Source: Spirochaetales bacterium
GTDB lineage: Bacteria > Spirochaetota > Spirochaetia > SZUA-6 > JAFGRV01
Assembly: GCA_016928415.1 (NCBI GenBank)
Contig: JAFGKU010000021.1
Location: forward strand, 1-43,963
DNA length: 43,963 bases
Reading direction: 5' to 3'
Both the position numbers and the translations under genes were made by a program. Below, in pieces: positions 41,483-43,963 of the stretch; the first letter of the stretch is position 1, and the number at the start of each line of letters is the position of its first letter. Under the pieces are notes generated by a model. That model ran no database searches, had not been told where the DNA came from, and saw nothing but the letters and a program-made list of their open reading frames with translations.

Positions 41483-42700
41483 ATGAAGGTTTGTCTGCCT
41501 GTCCTTTTTTTGATTTGTATTTTAGCTGGTATTTTTCTTATAGCCGGTTGCCAGGATATCAATGTAGATGCGGATACTTTGAAAACACCGGTGTTTGCCA
41601 TTGCGTCAGGGTCACGATTTTACCCGAATATGATGGTGACGATCAATGATTTGAATACCGGAAGCCAGATAAGGTATACCGATGACGGATCGATCCCGGA
41701 CGAATCATCGACCCCGTATACCGTTCCTTTCCAGATTTCCGCAACAAAAACAATCAAGGCAAGGGCATTTGCTTCATCCTACAAACCTTCCGCAACGGCC
41801 ACGGCCACCTATACAATTGTATGGATACAGAAGGCCTCCATGCCGGCTGCAAGATGCAATCATGCGATGGTTGCTGTCGGTGATTATATTTACGTTATAG
41901 GTGGATTCAATTCCGGCGGGGTCGCGACGGATACAACCTACCGATATGACACGATAAACAATACCTGGTCCACCATGACTGCTACACTGAACACGGCACG
42001 TGCCCGTCACGCGGCGGCGGTGGTGGGTACCAAGATTTATGTTTTTGGGGGTTATGATGCGGGTGATAATTTTATTGGTACGATTGAAGAACTGGATACA
42101 ATTGCGAGTACGCCTTCATGGACAACAAAAACCGCTGTGCTTAATCCCGTGCGTGCCGACCTTGCAGCCTGTACTGTAAGCGGGACTGTTTATTTGATGG
42201 GAGGCATTTATTACAATGCAGGGTGGCAATATCTGAATAATGTTGACAGCTATGACAGTTCAGGTGATTCTATATCAGCAACCCCTCCTGATTTAGTATC
42301 TGAGCGTTATTTTTTAGGATTCGCAGTGAATGGATCAACTATTTACGCGATAGGAGGTCGTTCGTCTACCAGCGATATCCTTGATTCATATGAGACTGCA
42401 ACGGCAGGTGGAAGCTGGACAACGAGTGCAAACCAGTTGGGAGATACACGTTTCGGACATGCCTGTGCTGTTGGCACTAATATCTATGTGTTCGGCGGTG
42501 TTATTGACGGAACGGCGGGAAATGGTATTGAGAAATTAACTATAGCAGGCGGAATATGGAGCGCGGAAACATATACGACACCCGCCATTGTTGTTTATGC
42601 ACAAGCTGTCAATTGTAGCGGATCCATATATCTAACTGGTGGTGACCAAACAGGAGATGCCTCTGCGGATTACAGCACTTTATATCTGCTTAATGAATAA
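41483..42700 (+). CDS. Kelch-repeat lipoprotein with chitobiase C-terminal-like domain
   Basis: The 405-residue protein has a lipoprotein signal ending LIAGC (Cys23) and GGAGG six bases before the ATG. Residues about 35-110 match the CHB_HEX_C-type domain (IRYTDDGSIPDESSTPYTVP, KTIKARAFASSYKPS). Residues 115-405 form a Kelch propeller of about five or six repeats (HAMVAVGDYIYVIGGF, HAAAVVGTKIYVFGGYD, HACAVGTNIYVFGGV). It is probably a surface-anchored binding protein. Ligand unknown. The gene ends at a strong bidirectional terminator. Confidence 0.87.
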   Translation: MKVCLPVLFLICILAGIFLIAGCQDINVDADTLKTPVFAIASGSRFYPNMMVTINDLNTGSQIRYTDDGSIPDESSTPYTVPFQISATKTIKARAFASSYKPSATATATYTIVWIQKASMPAARCNHAMVAVGDYIYVIGGFNSGGVATDTTYRYDTINNTWSTMTATLNTARARHAAAVVGTKIYVFGGYDAGDNFIGTIEELDTIASTPSWTTKTAVLNPVRADLAACTVSGTVYLMGGIYYNAGWQYLNNVDSYDSSGDSISATPPDLVSERYFLGFAVNGSTIYAIGGRSSTSDILDSYETATAGGSWTTSANQLGDTRFGHACAVGTNIYVFGGVIDGTAGNGIEKLTIAGGIWSAETYTTPAIVVYAQAVNCSGSIYLTGGDQTGDASADYSTLYLLNE

Positions 42701-42714
42701 TTTTTTCTTAAATG

Positions 42715-42748
42715 AAAGAGCTATCCGTTAGCAATCGGATAGCTCTTT
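42715..42748. terminator. Bidirectional terminator between convergent genes
   Basis: Thirteen-base perfect arms AAAGAGCTATCCG/CGGATAGCTCTTT with an eight-base loop, flanked by T and A runs. Confidence 0.9.
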
Positions 42749-42768
42749 GAATTTCATAATTATTTAAC

Positions 42769-43215
42769 CTAATTAAAAATAAAATATGTAATAAGGCATT
42801 GTCTGTTGTCCCAAGGAGAAGCTGTTGGTCTGTAATTATTCGTCCCATCACTTATTTTAAAGCGTAAATAATAGTATGTAGAAGCTCCATCGAGAAAAAT
42901 GGTTGCACCGGTAATGGTTAATTGAACCGCACCGGTGCCTTCTATAGCAAACCCCTTCACCACAATCGTCTCCCCGGCTACAACCAATGCCTGTATTCGG
43001 GCCTTGGTCGCCGCATTATCGGCAATTAAAATTTCCGCTTCACCGGGATTGCTTCCGGCCGGACCGCCATTCGGGGATAATGCAGGATTCACCACTTGAT
43101 CAAAGAAAAATTTTAATGCGTATTCGTCATGAGTGTGAGTGCTTGAAACCAATGTGCAAAAAGTTATACCAATTATTACTCCAATACAAAGAGTTCCTAT
43201 GGATATTTTTTTCAT
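42769..43215 (-). CDS. Exported short paralogue of the GHNHD-repeat protein
   Basis: The 148-residue protein has a signal peptide (MKKISIGTLCIGVIIGITFCTLVSS), a single His-rich repeat HTHDEYALKFFFDQ, and a C-terminal domain of about 110 residues (NPALSPNGGPAGSNPGEAEI...QCLITYFIFN) nearly the same as that of the upstream gene. I do not recognise the domain. GAAGGG lies six bases before the ATG, and only ten bases separate it from the upstream gene, so both are one operon. It looks like a shortened duplicate that kept the export signal, one repeat and the C-terminal domain. Confidence 0.8.
   Translation of the reverse strand: MKKISIGTLCIGVIIGITFCTLVSSTHTHDEYALKFFFDQVVNPALSPNGGPAGSNPGEAEILIADNAATKARIQALVVAGETIVVKGFAIEGTGAVQLTITGATIFLDGASTYYYLRFKISDGTNNYRPTASPWDNRQCLITYFIFN
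42950..43120. repeat. Direct repeat copy A within the paralogous gene pair
   Basis: About 171 bases, roughly 90 per cent identical by eye to 43410-43580. Both copies encode the same part of the C-terminal domain, in the same frame and orientation. Confidence 0.85.
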
Positions 43216-43225
43216 AATATACCCT

Positions 43226-43963
43226 TCAATTAAATAAAAAATAGGTAATAAAGCATTGACGATTCATCCAGGGGGCAACAGTTGGTCTGTAATTATTGGT
43301 TCCGTCGCTCAAATGAAAACGGAGGTAGTAATTGTCTGTTGGGACATCGTGGTAAATCGTTGCACCAGTTATAACAAGTTCTATTGTTGTAGAAGCATTT
43401 TCTACAGAGAACCCCTTCACCACAATCGTCTCCCCGGCTGCCATCAATGCCTGTATTCGGGCTTTGGTTGCCGCATTATCGGCAATTAAAATTTCCGCTT
43501 CACCGGGATTGCTTCCGGCCGGTCCGCCGTTCGGGGACAAGGCAGGATTCACCACCTGGTTAAAAAATAATTTTAAGGCATAGGACCCGTCATGGTTGTG
43601 TCCCACGGCAGCGTAAGCTGTATCGTGGTTGTGTCCCGCAGCGGCGTATGTCGTACCATGGTTATGGTCCCCCCTGGCCACTTCGGTATTACCGGTACCG
43701 AAATTTTTGTTGAAAGCGGTATTTTTCGTAAATGCCGGTTCATACCCGCTGATGGTTACGACCCCGCCCGTTTCCGAGAGGGTCGCCCCGTTGAATTTAA
43801 AACTTCTTCCGTTAACGGTTGTGGGACTGGCCGCGTCGTTGGTTACCTGGTGCGTGTGGTTTCCTCCGGCATACACGGAATCGTGGTTGTGATTTCCCTC
43901 GGCATACTCGCCGGACCCGGTCCCGAATGTGTGTGCGTTGGAAGTGTTGGCGGCATGCTGGGC
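43226..43963 (-). CDS. His-rich GHNHD-repeat protein with the same C-terminal domain, 5' end beyond the window
   Basis: The frame is open to the right edge, giving 245 codons plus stop; the N-terminus is missing. Repeats of the form G(D/N)HNH.(S/T).YA recur (GNHNHDSVYAGGNHTH, GDHNHGTTYAAAGHNHDTAY, GHNHDGSYALK), separated by a stretch with NGRSFKFNGATLSETGGVVT. These look like the GHxHD..Y repeats of phage tail fibres, where they line up metal-binding histidines along a trimeric shaft. The C-terminal domain (about 110 residues) matches that of the downstream gene. A trimeric surface fibre or adhesin is plausible. Phage origin is possible, but no other phage genes are visible. Confidence 0.82.
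   Translation of the reverse strand, partial: AQHAANTSNAHTFGTGSGEYAEGNHNHDSVYAGGNHTHQVTNDAASPTTVNGRSFKFNGATLSETGGVVTISGYEPAFTKNTAFNKNFGTGNTEVARGDHNHGTTYAAAGHNHDTAYAAVGHNHDGSYALKLFFNQVVNPALSPNGGPAGSNPGEAEILIADNAATKARIQALMAAGETIVVKGFSVENASTTIELVITGATIYHDVPTDNYYLRFHLSDGTNNYRPTVAPWMNRQCFITYFLFN
43410..43580. repeat. Direct repeat copy B within the paralogous gene pair
   Basis: Partner of 42950-43120; differences are mostly single bases, many at third codon positions, which points to selection on the protein after duplication. Confidence 0.85.

Noticed and set aside
1-43963. CRISPR array or insertion sequence
   Set aside because: No regularly spaced repeats and no transposase or integrase frame were found; the only inverted-end element is the non-coding 118-bp one.

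Overview
The window looks like a chromosome segment of a Gram-negative bacterium with a double membrane, most likely a spirochaete (Spirochaetota). The taxonomic call is inference. It rests on the def-fmt-PASTA gene order also known from Treponema, a stand-alone 77-aa PUR-alpha-like nucleic-acid-binding protein of the kind found in Borrelia, many lipoproteins, and a secretin-based type II secretion system. No rRNA or marker gene settles it. Threonine/proline-rich linkers recur in several unrelated proteins.

Layout. (1) 1-594, minus strand: the 5' part of a secreted thaumatin-like protein that runs off the window. (2) 1158-4484: an exported WD40 propeller protein ending in a caspase-like (C14) domain. 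(3) 4605-8110: a tightly overlapping molybdenum cofactor operon, moeA-moaA-moaC-MOSC-mogA. (4) 18786 down to 8138, minus strand: a type II secretion/pseudopilus operon in the order prepilin peptidase, GspD, E, F, G, a very small pseudopilin, J, K, L, M/PilO-like, a C/PilP-like protein and a TPR lipoprotein that could be a pilotin. (5) 19010-21032: nifU-nifS for Fe-S cluster assembly, which could supply MoaA among others. (6) 21045-21329, minus: a small putative zinc-binding protein. (7) 21634-24136: def-fmt-PASTA protein, then tRNA-Gly(CCC).

Between the two tRNA-Gly genes (24196 and 35329) lies an accessory segment of about 11 kb. It carries a MarR-type regulator, a 963-aa multidomain beta-helix/CBM protein, a small exported protein, a minus-strand trio (class I methyltransferase, adenosine-deaminase-family enzyme, ICMT-like membrane protein), a GH18 chitinase, two lipoproteins (one of only 30 aa) and another exported protein. 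The beta-helix protein and the chitinase have signal peptides and are plausible cargo for the secretion system. A short copy of tRNA T-arm sequence lies at the left edge of this segment, as expected if it was once an insertion at the tRNA-Gly(TCC) gene, but no integrase is visible.

To the right are a run of four G4 tracts that should form a G-quadruplex, a 118-bp element with perfect 21-bp inverted ends, the PUR-alpha-like gene, a 1.1-kb-residue membrane protein with a spermidine-synthase-like core followed by a metallo-beta-lactamase-fold lipoprotein, a putative outer-membrane protein, a Kelch lipoprotein, and a partly duplicated pair of exported proteins with His-rich GHNHD repeats, the second of which runs off the right end.

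Functionally, the window combines housekeeping cofactor and translation genes with a secretion machine and a set of secreted carbohydrate-active or adhesive proteins, consistent with a polymer-degrading environmental lifestyle. Signals of most interest are the thaumatin-like protein, the rearranged secretion operon with its minimal pseudopilin, a shared palindrome in front of the MarR gene and the beta-helix gene, the G-quadruplex, and the GHNHD-repeat pair.
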